Positions 16,822 to 25,465 of a stretch of DNA of 64,000 nucleotides are shown here, one piece after another (the first letter of the stretch is position 1; the number at the start of each line of letters is the position of its first letter). This stretch comes from Eubacteriales bacterium (GTDB lineage Bacteria; Bacillota; Clostridia; Lachnospirales; Lachnospiraceae), in the NCBI GenBank assembly GCA_030536575.1, contig JAUNPS010000015.1, positions 31,594 through 95,593 on the forward strand, in the 5' to 3' direction. The translations under genes and the position numbers were made by a program. Under the pieces are notes generated by a model. The model saw nothing but the letters and a program-made list of their open reading frames with translations. It ran no database searches and was not told where the DNA came from.

Positions 16822-17703
16822 TCAGTCGATGGGTTTTTCAAATTTTCGTATGATGGCGGAGCCGACCACGCAGATCAGGAAAATGATCAGGGCAATGACG
16901 CTTCCGTATCCGGTCTTACTGTAAGTAAAGGCCGTATCATACATGTACATGGAAAGGGATTTCGTCGCGCCGCCGGGGCCGCCGCCGGTGAGAGCCGTCG
17001 CGGATTCAAACATTTTCACGGTTCCGGTAAAACTGAAGATCAAACAGGTGATGATCATAGGGCGGAGCAGAGGCGCCAGCACCAGCCGGAAAAGCGGAAA
17101 GGCTTTACAGCCGTCGATCCGGGCAGCTTCGATCACATCGTCGGAAATATCCAGAAGCGCCCCGTAAAAAATAATGGCATAGAAGCCAGTGGCAGTCCAG
17201 ATATCCATGACGCTCAATGCGCCAAGGGCAGTTGAGGCCTGGCCGATCCAGGGCTGAACCAGATTCTCAAGGCCCACCGCGTCCAGAAGGCTGTTTAACA
17301 GGCCGTAATGCGGCTGAATTTCATAAATTTTTGCAAAAAGCTGCGCCACCGCAACGGTCGGAAGCACAACCGGGAAAAAGACGATTGTCCGGATCAGGTT
17401 GGCGAAACGTTTCAGCCAGAACTTGAAGATCAGGGCCATGCAGAGCCCCAGGCAGACCTGACCGGTGGTAACGATTAAAATATACTTGACATTGACAATC
17501 AGGGCTTTCGTAAAATTTTTGTCTTTAAAAATCCGAAGGTAGTTGTCAATGCCGCAGAATTCCCATTTGATACCTGGCATCCCATTATAAAAGGTATAAT
17601 AGACAGACCAGAGAACAGGTAAGATGACAAAAATGCTGTACAGGACGGCCGTAGGGGCAATGAACCAGAAGACCGCTTTTTTATTTCCTAAAACTTTATT
17701 CAT
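16822..17703 (-). CDS. Sugar ABC transporter permease (MalF/LacF type)
   Basis: 293 residues, with six helices and the EAA motif DVIEAARIDGCKAFPLFRLVLAPLL. It starts with VFWFIAPTAVLYSIFVILPV, typical of CUT1 MalF-type permeases, and has GGPGGATKSLSMYMYDTAF near the end. It pairs with the permease at 15964-16806. It is separated from the binding-protein gene by a terminator-like hairpin that would lower its expression relative to the binding protein. Confidence 0.92.
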   Translation of the reverse strand: MNKVLGNKKAVFWFIAPTAVLYSIFVILPVLWSVYYTFYNGMPGIKWEFCGIDNYLRIFKDKNFTKALIVNVKYILIVTTGQVCLGLCMALIFKFWLKRFANLIRTIVFFPVVLPTVAVAQLFAKIYEIQPHYGLLNSLLDAVGLENLVQPWIGQASTALGALSVMDIWTATGFYAIIFYGALLDISDDVIEAARIDGCKAFPLFRLVLAPLLRPMIITCLIFSFTGTVKMFESATALTGGGPGGATKSLSMYMYDTAFTYSKTGYGSVIALIIFLICVVGSAIIRKFEKPID

Positions 17704-17800
17704 GAGTCGGCTCCTTTCTGTCGATGAGAGAAAACGCGCATGGCGAAATTTTCCTCGTTATCGCGACAGCCGCCAAAGATCCTTGGCACGTTGTTCGCGT

Positions 17801-17843
17801 AAAAAAGCGTGTCCGCTCTTTTTGGTAAGTTCGGACACGCTTT
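17801..17843 (-). terminator. Intra-operon terminator/attenuator after the binding-protein gene
   Basis: AAAGCGTGTCCG and CGGACACGCTTT form a perfect 12-bp stem, followed on the minus strand by a T run. It lies between the solute-binding gene and the first permease, the usual place for partial termination in sugar ABC operons. Confidence 0.8.
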
Positions 17844-17857
17844 GGGATTCCTGTGCG

Positions 17858-19147
17858 TTAGTGAGCTGCGTCGTAGATATCCTGCAGGGACTGTGCGTAT
17901 TCTTCCGGTGTCATATCGCCGTTCATCAGGGTCTGTACGTTTTCCTGAGCGATCTGGGAGAGTTCACTGTCCATAGCGGCTTCGAACCAGGCGCTGCTTC
18001 CGGTTACTTTGTCAAGCTCGTCCGAAACAAGCTGGGTGTAGGTGCCAACGGTTTCCGGCATCTCGGAAATGGTGTAGCCTCTAAAGGAACCCTGCTCGTT
18101 CATGGCGTAATTGCCGACATGGGTTACGAAATATTCCAGCCAGCCATCGGTGATTTCGTCGTATTTGCCGCTGCTGAGTGCAAGGATGGTGCCGCAGTTC
18201 ATGGAGTATTCGGTGATGGTTCCAACGCCGCCTTCCACTTCCGGAATGTTGAAGAAACCGATTCCGTCTTCACCGGCTGCATTTGCATCGGAATTTAAGG
18301 AGGATACGTACCAGCTTCCGTTATAGATCATGGCGGCTTCGCCGTTCATAACCATATTTGCGGCGGTGTTCATATCTACGGTGGTAGCGCCTACGCCGAA
18401 GTAGCCTTTGTCAACCATATCCTGGAGCATAGCGGCTGCTTCTACGAGGGGTTCGTCCGTGTATTTCTTTTCGCCTGCATAGGCAAGATCCATGAAGTCA
18501 ACGCCGCCTTTCCGCATAACATATGCGTTCAGGATACGGGTTGCGGGCCACAGGTCTGCGCCGCCTACCGCGAAGGGCTGAATACCTGCGTCGAGAAGCT
18601 TCTGTGCATCTTCCAGCATTTCGTCCCAGGTGGTGGGAGCTGCTTCGATGCCTGCCTGCTCGAACAGGGCTTTGTTATACCAGAAACCTTCGATGTTCTG
18701 GCCAAGCGGAAGGGCATACAGGTCTTCAGTGAGGGAAAGGTTCGTCAGGAATCCGGCTGCTCCGGAATCGATCTGGTCAGCTACGCCAAGGGCTTCCAGT
18801 TTTTCGCTGACATCCACGACCAGGCCTGCATCGATCAGTTCAATCAGGGGCGTACCGGCATCATAGGCGAATACGTCCGGAAGGTCGTTCGAAGCGGCGA
18901 GGGTGGCGATTTTCTGTTTGAGGTTATCGGAGGAAACGACTTCAATTTCGTAGTCGAAATCCGGGTTTTCCTGCTTATAGGCTTCGGTGACGTCTTTTAA
19001 GATGGAACCGCTGTCGTTGTCGTCCTCGGCCCACATGGAGAGGATCTTAAAGGTGCGGTTTTCTTCTGCGGAAACGGACAGGCCTGTGGCCATAAGCCCC
19101 ATTACCATTGTCCCGGCCAATAAAGCTGCGGTAAATTTTCTTTTCAT
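17858..19147 (-). CDS. Sugar ABC transporter solute-binding protein (CUT1)
   Basis: About 429 residues. Signal peptide KFTAALLAGTMVMGLMATGLSVSA followed by mature EENRTFKILSMWAEDD. Notably there is no lipobox Cys. Family 1 binding-protein features include YALPLGQNIEGFWYNKALFEQAG and GEAAMIYNGSWYVSSL. I start at ATG 19147 behind GGGGG; a TTG at 19162 is possible but less likely. It is the first structural gene after the YesMN system and is probably switched on by it. Confidence 0.9.
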   Translation of the reverse strand: MKRKFTAALLAGTMVMGLMATGLSVSAEENRTFKILSMWAEDDNDSGSILKDVTEAYKQENPDFDYEIEVVSSDNLKQKIATLAASNDLPDVFAYDAGTPLIELIDAGLVVDVSEKLEALGVADQIDSGAAGFLTNLSLTEDLYALPLGQNIEGFWYNKALFEQAGIEAAPTTWDEMLEDAQKLLDAGIQPFAVGGADLWPATRILNAYVMRKGGVDFMDLAYAGEKKYTDEPLVEAAAMLQDMVDKGYFGVGATTVDMNTAANMVMNGEAAMIYNGSWYVSSLNSDANAAGEDGIGFFNIPEVEGGVGTITEYSMNCGTILALSSGKYDEITDGWLEYFVTHVGNYAMNEQGSFRGYTISEMPETVGTYTQLVSDELDKVTGSSAWFEAAMDSELSQIAQENVQTLMNGDMTPEEYAQSLQDIYDAAH

Positions 19148-19186
19148 AAATAATACCCCCAAATTCGTTGATGGACTGTGTCTGCT

Positions 19187-19202
19187 GCATTTCCGGAAAT
19201 GC
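19187..19202. promoter_or_regulatory. 16-bp perfect palindrome upstream of the binding-protein gene
   Basis: GCATTTCCGGAAATGC is its own reverse complement and lies 40 bp before the start codon at 19147. Next to it is the inverted pair TGATAG/CTATCA. It may be an operator or an mRNA leader hairpin. The YesN-type regulator immediately upstream is the obvious candidate binder, but YesN sites are not well defined. Confidence 0.45.
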
Positions 19203-19284
19203 TTGATAGCATTATCCTATCACAAGAACCGGGGGCTTTCCAGTGGTAATATTTTTACAACTTGTTTAAATTTTTAAAGAAAAA

Positions 19285-20376
19285 TCAAATTTTTTGTGCA
19301 CTATCACGGCACTTGTCCCGGTATTCCGTGGGAGTCATATGTTCAAGTTTCTTAAAAACCTGACTGAAATAGCGGTAATCATTGTAACCCACCATTTCGC
19401 CGATCTCGGAGGCGCGCTCACCGCTTCGCAGCAGTTCCTTTGCCCGGTCAATGCGGATTTTTGTCAGATATTTGATGTAGCTCATGCCGACCTGTTCTTT
19501 GAAAAAAATGCTTAAATTCGCCGGGCTCATGTTGACCAGACCAGCCAGCTCGGTCAGGCCGATATCCTGCGTGTAATGGGCATGGATATAGTCCAGAAGC
19601 ACGCGGATATCCCGGCTTTTGGAAGATTTTTCCGGTGTCTGCAAAGAAGAGGTAAATTCCCGGACGGCTTCCAGCGTGTAAAGGCGGACTTCTTCGAAGG
19701 AGCGAAGCTGTTTCATTTCGGCATAAGGGACGACATTCCGGGAAATGTTTGGGGAAGGGATGCGTTCCTGTAAGATTTCCATTGCCACATAAATATTTTT
19801 GACACACTCGTCCTTAAATTTTTCCAGGGAAATGCCGGTGGCACAGATTTCCTCCAGGGCGCTTTCCAGAAAGCGGAGGATCGAATCCGCGGATTCTTTT
19901 TCCAGAACAGCAGAAAATTCCTCCGAAATTTTCCGGCAGATGTGGGCGCTTTCCTGCTCGCGGAAGCCGGGATTGTCCCGCAGGGAATGGTACTCCTTTT
20001 TCCGGGCAATGTATGCGGCGGCCCGATCCAGGGCGGCAAATAATTTTTCCTGGTTCAGCGGCTTGTCGATGTAGTCCAGAACCTGAAGGGTCAGCGCGCG
20101 TTTCGCATATTCAAATTCCTGGTAGCCGCTGATGACGAGAAAGGCCGTAAAGGGAAGCTCCTCCATGGTCTGTTCGATCAGGGAGAGGCCGTCCAGGCCC
20201 GGAATCCGGATGTCCGTGATCACAATGTCCGGCTTTTTCTGGCGGACGACGGCCAGGCCCCGGATGCCGTTTCCGGCGCTGCCGATGACCCGGAAGTCCC
20301 GCCCGGCCCGCTCGATGACGGTGGTCACCCATTCTACAACGATTTTTTCATCATCAATCACAACAAGATTCAGCAT
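19285..20376 (-). CDS. Response regulator, YesN type (receiver + AraC helix-turn-helix)
   Basis: 363 residues. Receiver with acidic pair IDDE (residues 8-10) and phospho-acceptor D55 in IVITDIRIPG; a middle linker; then AraC-type DNA binding, including LVNMSPANLSIFFKEQVGMS and GYNDYRYFSQVFKKLEHMTP. It overlaps the upstream kinase stop by 7 bp, so it is coupled to its partner. It probably activates the sugar ABC/glycosidase operon 120 bp downstream. Confidence 0.93.
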   Translation of the reverse strand: MLNLVVIDDEKIVVEWVTTVIERAGRDFRVIGSAGNGIRGLAVVRQKKPDIVITDIRIPGLDGLSLIEQTMEELPFTAFLVISGYQEFEYAKRALTLQVLDYIDKPLNQEKLFAALDRAAAYIARKKEYHSLRDNPGFREQESAHICRKISEEFSAVLEKESADSILRFLESALEEICATGISLEKFKDECVKNIYVAMEILQERIPSPNISRNVVPYAEMKQLRSFEEVRLYTLEAVREFTSSLQTPEKSSKSRDIRVLLDYIHAHYTQDIGLTELAGLVNMSPANLSIFFKEQVGMSYIKYLTKIRIDRAKELLRSGERASEIGEMVGYNDYRYFSQVFKKLEHMTPTEYRDKCRDSAQKI

Positions 20377-22109
20377 TTATCGAGCACCTCCCTTTCCATA
20401 ACCGGAATGCGTATTTCAATTTTTGTTCCAACGTGCGCTTCACTTGAGACGGTTATCCCGTATTCCTCCCCGTAAAACAGGTGAATCCGGTCAATGACAT
20501 TTTTGACGCCGAAGCCGGAATAGAGCACCGAAGGGTCTTCCATGCCGATCCCGTCGTCCGTGATGGTAAAGTAGATTTCATCGCCGATCCGCTCGCCCTT
20601 CAGTTCGATGAAGCCTTTCCCGATTTTGGCTTCGAGTCCGTGGTACATGGCATTTTCCACAAAAGGCTGAAGGATCAGCTTAATAATATGAAGTTCCAGG
20701 ATGTCCTCATCCACTTCCAGAATGAGTTCAAAACGATTCTCATAGCGGATATTCTGAATCTGCATGTATTTCTTAATGTAGGCAAGCTCCTCGCTGATCT
20801 TAATTTCGCTGTTTCCGCGGCTCAGGGAAATTTTGAAGATATCGGAGAGGGCTCCTACCATGCAGGCGATTTCGGTTTGATTTTCGATTTCGGCTTTACA
20901 GTAGATGGAATCCAGCGTGTTGTAGAGGAAATGCGGATTGATCTGGGCCTGCAGAAGCAGAAGCTCGGACTCCCGTTCTTTTAAGCGAAGGGAGAGGAGA
21001 CGTTCTTTCAGCTCAATGTTGTGGTTGACGGTTTCTTTCAGGGCGTTGCCGATCTCACCGATCTCGCTGTCGTCGAATTCTTCGGTGATATTGCGGCTGC
21101 CTTCCCGGACTTCTTCCAGAACCCGCTTCAGCTTGCCGAGGGGGCGGTAGATGGTATGGCTTAACAGGTTCGAAAGAAGCAGACAGGCGATCAGTATTGG
21201 AAATACCATGGCGAAGACCATGGTTCGCAGGTAGACGCTTTCTTTGCTGAGTTCGTTTTTATCAATGCCGTTGATGATCTTCCAGCCGGTGGCGTAGTTC
21301 GTGTATTCAGTGAACAGGAAGCGGGAGGTTTCCTGGGATTCGGCGTAGTCCTGATACATTTCTTCAGCGTAGTCCTGGGTGTTCGTGTAATAGATGAGGG
21401 GGCTGGCGGATTTGCCGTCCACGACCATCAGGGTATCGCTGTCGAAGTCGGTTCCGCTGCCGACCAGAGTGGTGCTTAAAAAGGAATTGGAGAGCAGGAC
21501 GACGACCATTCCCAGCTTTTCGCGGGTCTGGAGATCCTTGATCTCTTTGACCAGGGAAACGGTGTTTGTATCGGAGGAGACGGAGAGGACGTTTTCGCCG
21601 AAGTAGACTTCTTTTCCCTCATAGGCGTCGGCGGTCTGATACCAGAGTTCTTCGGTGCAGTCTTTTTCCGTATAATAGTCCAGATAGTCGGCGGCGAAGG
21701 TGTTGCTTTTGTTCCAGAAGGAGAAGCGGCCCTGTTCGTCGAAGATGGCGATGCCTTTTACCAGGTCGCTCTGGTTTTCCATCTGGCGGCAGAAGCGGGC
21801 CAGGGCGAGTTCGTCGCTGCTGGTGTAGTAGGGGCTTTGGCGGTCGTTGGCGGTTTTCAGGATGTCGAGGAAGTCGGTGCTTAGGAAGACAGCGCGGACG
21901 AGGTCGTTCAGGACCTGGAGGCGGTCGTCGATGATGCCGTTGAAGGTCGAAAGGTTGGTTTTGTAGACGGCGCGGTAGTTTTCCTCGATTTTGTTTTTGC
22001 AGATGTGCCAGGCGGTGAAGGAGACGGTGAGGGTGGCAAACAGGGTGAGGACGAGGAGGGAGGATAATATTTGGGTGCGGAGGGTGAGTTTTGGGAATTT
22101 TTGTTTCAT
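20370..22109 (-). CDS. Sensor histidine kinase, YesM type
   Basis: About 579 residues. N-terminal membrane helix ILSSLLVLTLFATLTVSFTAW, an extracellular sensor of about 250 residues, a second helix MVFAMVFPILIACLLLSNLL, a HAMP-like linker, then His_kinase with QINPHFLYNTLDSIYCKAE and an HATPase domain (LQPFVENAMYHGLE, DDGIGM, GFGVKNV). I start at ATG 22109 with AAAGGAG upstream; a longer open frame to 22520 has no ribosome site. It senses an extracellular sugar cue, perhaps with the binding protein, and phosphorylates the coupled YesN. Confidence 0.92.
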   Translation of the reverse strand: MKQKFPKLTLRTQILSSLLVLTLFATLTVSFTAWHICKNKIEENYRAVYKTNLSTFNGIIDDRLQVLNDLVRAVFLSTDFLDILKTANDRQSPYYTSSDELALARFCRQMENQSDLVKGIAIFDEQGRFSFWNKSNTFAADYLDYYTEKDCTEELWYQTADAYEGKEVYFGENVLSVSSDTNTVSLVKEIKDLQTREKLGMVVVLLSNSFLSTTLVGSGTDFDSDTLMVVDGKSASPLIYYTNTQDYAEEMYQDYAESQETSRFLFTEYTNYATGWKIINGIDKNELSKESVYLRTMVFAMVFPILIACLLLSNLLSHTIYRPLGKLKRVLEEVREGSRNITEEFDDSEIGEIGNALKETVNHNIELKERLLSLRLKERESELLLLQAQINPHFLYNTLDSIYCKAEIENQTEIACMVGALSDIFKISLSRGNSEIKISEELAYIKKYMQIQNIRYENRFELILEVDEDILELHIIKLILQPFVENAMYHGLEAKIGKGFIELKGERIGDEIYFTITDDGIGMEDPSVLYSGFGVKNVIDRIHLFYGEEYGITVSSEAHVGTKIEIRIPVMEREVLDKC

Positions 22110-22256
22110 GGGAAGGCTCCTTTGGGGTGTGATGAAGTTATTATAACGTATTTTGGGAAGAAAAGCACGGGGAAAGTTACTGTTCACGTAATACTGGATT
22201 TTCCAGGAGTCTGAGAGTATAATGAAGGGGAAGGAAAAAGGAAAGAAGGTATCTGC

Positions 22257-23120
22257 ATGTCTGTACGGAAGCTGTCTGCTATGCTGTTTCTGGTCAATGG
22301 AATGCAGTTTCTGCTGGGTGCGGGTATGCTGATCGGTTTGCAGAGCAATGCGATCGGCTATTCGGAAATGGTCGTGGATCTGGCAATGGGGCTGGTGCTG
22401 CTCTCCAGCATTTTGTCCATTGCAGGGCTGTTTTCTGTGACCCGCTACCAGAAACTGAGCTACCAGAAAAGCATGGAAAATCTGGAAAATCTGAACACCA
22501 AGCTTCGGGAACAGCGCCATGATTATATAAATCAGCTCCAGGTCGTCTATGGCCTTCTGGAGCTGGAAGAATATACGGATGCGTTAGAGTATCTGCGGCC
22601 GGTGTACCGGGACATTTTAAAGGTAAACCGGGCGCTGAAGACCGCCCAGCCCGCCGTCAATGCGCTTTTGCAGGCGAAGATGGACGAGGCGGAGCAGCAC
22701 GGGATTATCTTTTCGCTGGACATTGCGACCCAACTGAAAGGGTTGAAAACAGAGCCATGGGAACTGTGTAAAATCCTGGCAAACCTGATCGACAATGCCA
22801 TCACCGCCGTCAAGCCTCTGGAGGGCGAGCGGAAAATCACCCTCCGCATGGCCGAACAGGACGGCCGCTACCAGTTCGCCGTGAGCAACAACGGCCCGGA
22901 AATCCCCAAACAGCAGCAAAAGCTGATCTTCCGCAAAGGCTACACCACCAAAAAAGAAGAGGGCCACGGGATGGGCCTTTCCATCGTATCGTCGGTACTG
23001 AAAGAGGCGGGCGGCGAAATCCATCTGGGGAGCACGCCGGAGGAAACCGTGTTTTCCTTTTCGCTTCCTGTCAGTTCATCCTCAAAAACTGACAAGTTGC
23101 GGGAAAAATTGTATAAATAA
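22257..23120 (+). CDS. GHKL sensor histidine kinase with Spo0B-like phosphoacceptor helix
   Basis: 287 residues. Two N-terminal membrane helices (about residues 5-29 and 38-61), almost no extracellular domain, then LREQRHDYINQLQVVYGLLEL with phospho-acceptor His88, as in Spo0B/CitS-type kinases, and an HATPase domain (ILANLIDNAITAV, GHGMGLSIVSSVLKEAGG). No response regulator follows directly; the LytTR regulator 2.3 kb downstream on the same strand is the likely partner. nfeD and floA come next. TATAAT at 22218-22223 is a probable -10 box. Confidence 0.88.
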   Translation: MSVRKLSAMLFLVNGMQFLLGAGMLIGLQSNAIGYSEMVVDLAMGLVLLSSILSIAGLFSVTRYQKLSYQKSMENLENLNTKLREQRHDYINQLQVVYGLLELEEYTDALEYLRPVYRDILKVNRALKTAQPAVNALLQAKMDEAEQHGIIFSLDIATQLKGLKTEPWELCKILANLIDNAITAVKPLEGERKITLRMAEQDGRYQFAVSNNGPEIPKQQQKLIFRKGYTTKKEEGHGMGLSIVSSVLKEAGGEIHLGSTPEETVFSFSLPVSSSSKTDKLREKLYK

Positions 23121-23263
23121 TGGATTTTGTCTTTTATCTTTCTCCTGTTTTCTGTAAAATGTAGACTATAAAGATATTCGTTTCATCAGGGAATGCCGTT
23201 CTGCAAGGGGCGCGCATTACCGTGCAGCGAAATGTATGATTTTACTGGAAAGGGGGAAAGCTT

Positions 23264-23749
23264 ATGGATACGATGACATTGATCGGGATTCTTTTGCTGG
23301 TGGCCGGTTTTATTCTGGTAGGGATCGAGATCGTGCTTCCGGGATTTTCGGTTCCGGGAGTCAGCGGGATCATCTGTCTGGTAGTCGGGGTATTTCTTCT
23401 GGCGGATACCGTGACGGAAGGCGTTTTCATCACGATCGCCGTGCTTGCGCTTCTGGGAATCCTTATGGCCGTGCTCCTGTGGCTCCTGTCGAAAGGGAAG
23501 CTTCGGACGCCGCTGATTCTCAAGGAGGAGCAGAACCGGGAGGAAGGCTATTTAAGCTCCAGCGATCTGAATTACCTGCTGAACAAAAAAGGCTACGCGG
23601 TGACGGATTTGCGGCCCGCCGGAGTCGGAAACATCGACGAGATCAAGTTTGACGTTATGTCGGAAGGAAATTACATATCCAAAGGAGCAGAGATTCAGAT
23701 CATAAAAGTAGAGGGATCGAAACTGGTCGTTCGGGAAATCAGAAAGTGA
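23264..23749 (+). CDS. NfeD-like membrane protein
   Basis: 161 residues: three or so N-terminal hydrophobic segments ([57 protein letters not shown]), then a C-terminal OB-fold-like domain ([32 protein letters not shown]). This is the short NfeD form that goes with flotillins. It is 10 bp before floA and surely co-transcribed. Ribosome site GGAAAGGGGG. Confidence 0.9.
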   Translation: MDTMTLIGILLLVAGFILVGIEIVLPGFSVPGVSGIICLVVGVFLLADTVTEGVFITIAVLALLGILMAVLLWLLSKGKLRTPLILKEEQNREEGYLSSSDLNYLLNKKGYAVTDLRPAGVGNIDEIKFDVMSEGNYISKGAEIQIIKVEGSKLVVREIRK

Positions 23750-23759
23750 GGAGAAGAGA

Positions 23760-24719
23760 ATGGGTAATATTTGGTGGATTGTACTGTTATGTATTATTGG
23801 ATTACTGGTTATTTTATTTTTCACGTTTGTTCCGGTGGGGCTTTGGGTATCCTCGCTGGCGGCGAACGTAAAAGTCAGCATCTTTAACATGATCGGTATG
23901 CGTTTAAGACGCGTAAAACCGGCGAAGATCGTGATGCCGCTGATCAAGGCGAGAAAAGCCGGGCTGGATATGGCTGTGAATCAGCTGGAAGCCCATTATC
24001 TGGCTGGCGGAAATGTTGACAATGTCGTGAACGCATTGATCGCGTCCGAAAGAGCAGGCATTGAGCTGAAATTCGAGAAAGCCGCCGCCATCGACCTGGC
24101 CGGACGAAACGTCCTGGAAGCCGTAAAAATGAGCGTAAACCCGAAAGTCATCGAGACGCCGAACGTTTCCGCGGTCGCGAAAGACGGTATCGAGCTTCTG
24201 GTAAAAGCCCGTGTAACCGTGCGCGCAGACCTGGAACGCCTGGTCGGCGGCGCGGGCGAAGCGACGATTCTTGCGCGAATCGGCGAAGGCATCGTCACCA
24301 CCGTGGGTTCCGCGAACTCGCATAAAGAAGTCCTGGAAAACCCGGACGATATTTCGAAACGCGTCCTCAGCAAAGGGTTGGATTCCGGAACTGCTTTCGA
24401 GATTCTTTCCATTGACATTGCGGATATCGACGTTGGACGGAATATCGGTGCACAGCTTCAGAGCCTTCAGGCGGAAGCGGATAAGAACATTGCGCAGGCA
24501 AAGGCAGAGGAGCGCCGCGCCATGGCCGTTGCGAAAGAACAGGAAATGCGCGCCTACGTGGTGGAAGCGGAAGCCGAAGTGCCAAAAGCCATGGCTTATG
24601 CCCTGCGTGAAGGAAAGATTGGCGTGATGGACTATTATGAATTGCAGAACCTGAAAGCCGATACCGAGATGCGCGAGACCATCGGCGGAAAAGGCGGGGA
24701 GAAAGAGACCCTGGATTAA
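23760..24719 (+). CDS. floA: Flotillin-like protein FloA
   Basis: 319 residues, close to B. subtilis FloA (YqfA). A single N-terminal membrane hairpin segment ([20 protein letters not shown]) is followed by the conserved [20 protein letters not shown], a PHB/SPFH domain, and an Ala/Glu-rich coiled region ([20 protein letters not shown]). It scaffolds functional membrane microdomains. Ribosome site GAGGAGAAG. It follows nfeD as in other Firmicutes. The nearby GHKL kinase could be a microdomain client; that is inference. Confidence 0.95.
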   Translation: MGNIWWIVLLCIIGLLVILFFTFVPVGLWVSSLAANVKVSIFNMIGMRLRRVKPAKIVMPLIKARKAGLDMAVNQLEAHYLAGGNVDNVVNALIASERAGIELKFEKAAAIDLAGRNVLEAVKMSVNPKVIETPNVSAVAKDGIELLVKARVTVRADLERLVGGAGEATILARIGEGIVTTVGSANSHKEVLENPDDISKRVLSKGLDSGTAFEILSIDIADIDVGRNIGAQLQSLQAEADKNIAQAKAEERRAMAVAKEQEMRAYVVEAEAEVPKAMAYALREGKIGVMDYYELQNLKADTEMRETIGGKGGEKETLD

Positions 24720-24740
24720 GCGGACAGAGGGGGCGAAGGC

Positions 24741-25166
24741 ATGAAGAAAAACAGCGTATGGGATTCCATTGCCATGATGAGCGGCGGGCGGGTGACCGGC
24801 TTAGGCAGCCATCAGGTGGATCTGGATAAAATATACCAGTCCCTGTCCAAGGCCGGGCGGGAACTGAGCGGCGCGAAAAAGAAAGAGAAGGCAAAGGACT
24901 GGGCGGAAGAAGCGGTTTTGGAAGCAGAAGAAGCGGAAGAAATGTACGTGCAGGAAGAGCTCAACTTCGATTTCGAAGAAAAGAAACGCCCCCGAATGGA
25001 AGCTGTCCCAGCCAGGCCAAAGCCGGAGCGGATGGCGTATGTTCAGACGCGAAGCTGCTTCGGGCAGGAGGAATTGTCCCCGGAGATGCTGCAGAAAGCT
25101 ATGGTGTGGGCGGAGATTCTGGGGGAGCCTGTGGCGAAGAAGCGGCGCAGAAGAAGGAGTTACTAA
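24741..25166 (+). CDS. Unknown small charged protein
   Basis: 141 residues, not recognised. Very rich in Glu, Lys and Ala, with no membrane helix. The middle (AGRELSGAKKKEKAKDWAEE and onward) looks helical, then a Pro/Arg segment, then a conserved-looking helix (GQEELSPEMLQKAMVWAEIL), ending in KKRRRRRSY. It is 21 bp after floA with a GAGGGGGCG ribosome site, so it is probably in the same operon. Its stop codon lies inside the 5' arm of the structured RNA that follows. Confidence 0.75.
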   Translation: MKKNSVWDSIAMMSGGRVTGLGSHQVDLDKIYQSLSKAGRELSGAKKKEKAKDWAEEAVLEAEEAEEMYVQEELNFDFEEKKRPRMEAVPARPKPERMAYVQTRSCFGQEELSPEMLQKAMVWAEILGEPVAKKRRRRRSY

Positions 25167-25448
25167 TCACACTTACGCCAGCTGTCCAATAGGAACCAGT
25201 TCTTTTGCTACAGTCGCCGGGAAGGCGGAAACCTTGCGGGGACGTGTTTCGAGGGGCGTTTTTAGGAAGAGTCGAAATCGCCCCTTATCTAAGACTTAGG
25301 CGCGAAGGCGTTCCTGAGCGTCTTAGTCGCAGTTAGGGGAAGTTTGACGATGACGTTGCCCCGTTCCCCGAAAGGTTTTCGACGGCACGGTGGCGTCCGG
25401 TACGATTATGTAGTAAGAAATGATAAAGCTGGCGTTGTGTGATGTAAC
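25159..25448 (+). ncRNA. Large structured RNA, copy 1
   Basis: The gap between the unknown gene and the LytTR regulator is filled by a folded RNA. Its ends pair: GTTAC, TCACAC and CGCCAGC (25159-25182) with GCTGGCG, GTGTGA and GTAAC (25428-25448), 18 bp with two small internal loops. Inside is a core shared almost base for base with 28078-28360: GCCGGGAAGGCGGAAA, GGGGACGTGTTTCGAGGGGC, GTCGAAATCGCCC, CTTAGTCGCAGTTAGGGGAA and GTTTTCGACGGCACGG. Helices GGGGCG/CGCCCC and CTAAGAC/GTCTTAG are evident. The core resembles my memory of the raiA-motif RNA, but I cannot confirm the class. No terminator T run follows. Confidence 0.75.
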
Positions 25449-25465
25449 AAAAAGGATGAGGTAAA

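Noticed and set aside
15874-17235. 453-codon plus-strand open frame across the two ABC permeases
   Set aside because: Antisense to two permeases with clear EAA loops; the product is Gly/Gln/His-rich without domains.
22110-22520. N-terminal extension of the YesM kinase
   Set aside because: No ribosome site, overlaps the divergent GHKL kinase gene and its promoter; ATG 22109 has AAAGGAG and begins a normal membrane helix.
25210-25410. tmRNA, RNase P RNA or 6S RNA as identity of the structured RNAs
   Set aside because: GTGTTTCGA looked tmRNA-like, but there is no tRNA-like end or tag ORF, and two copies within 3 kb do not fit these single-copy RNAs.
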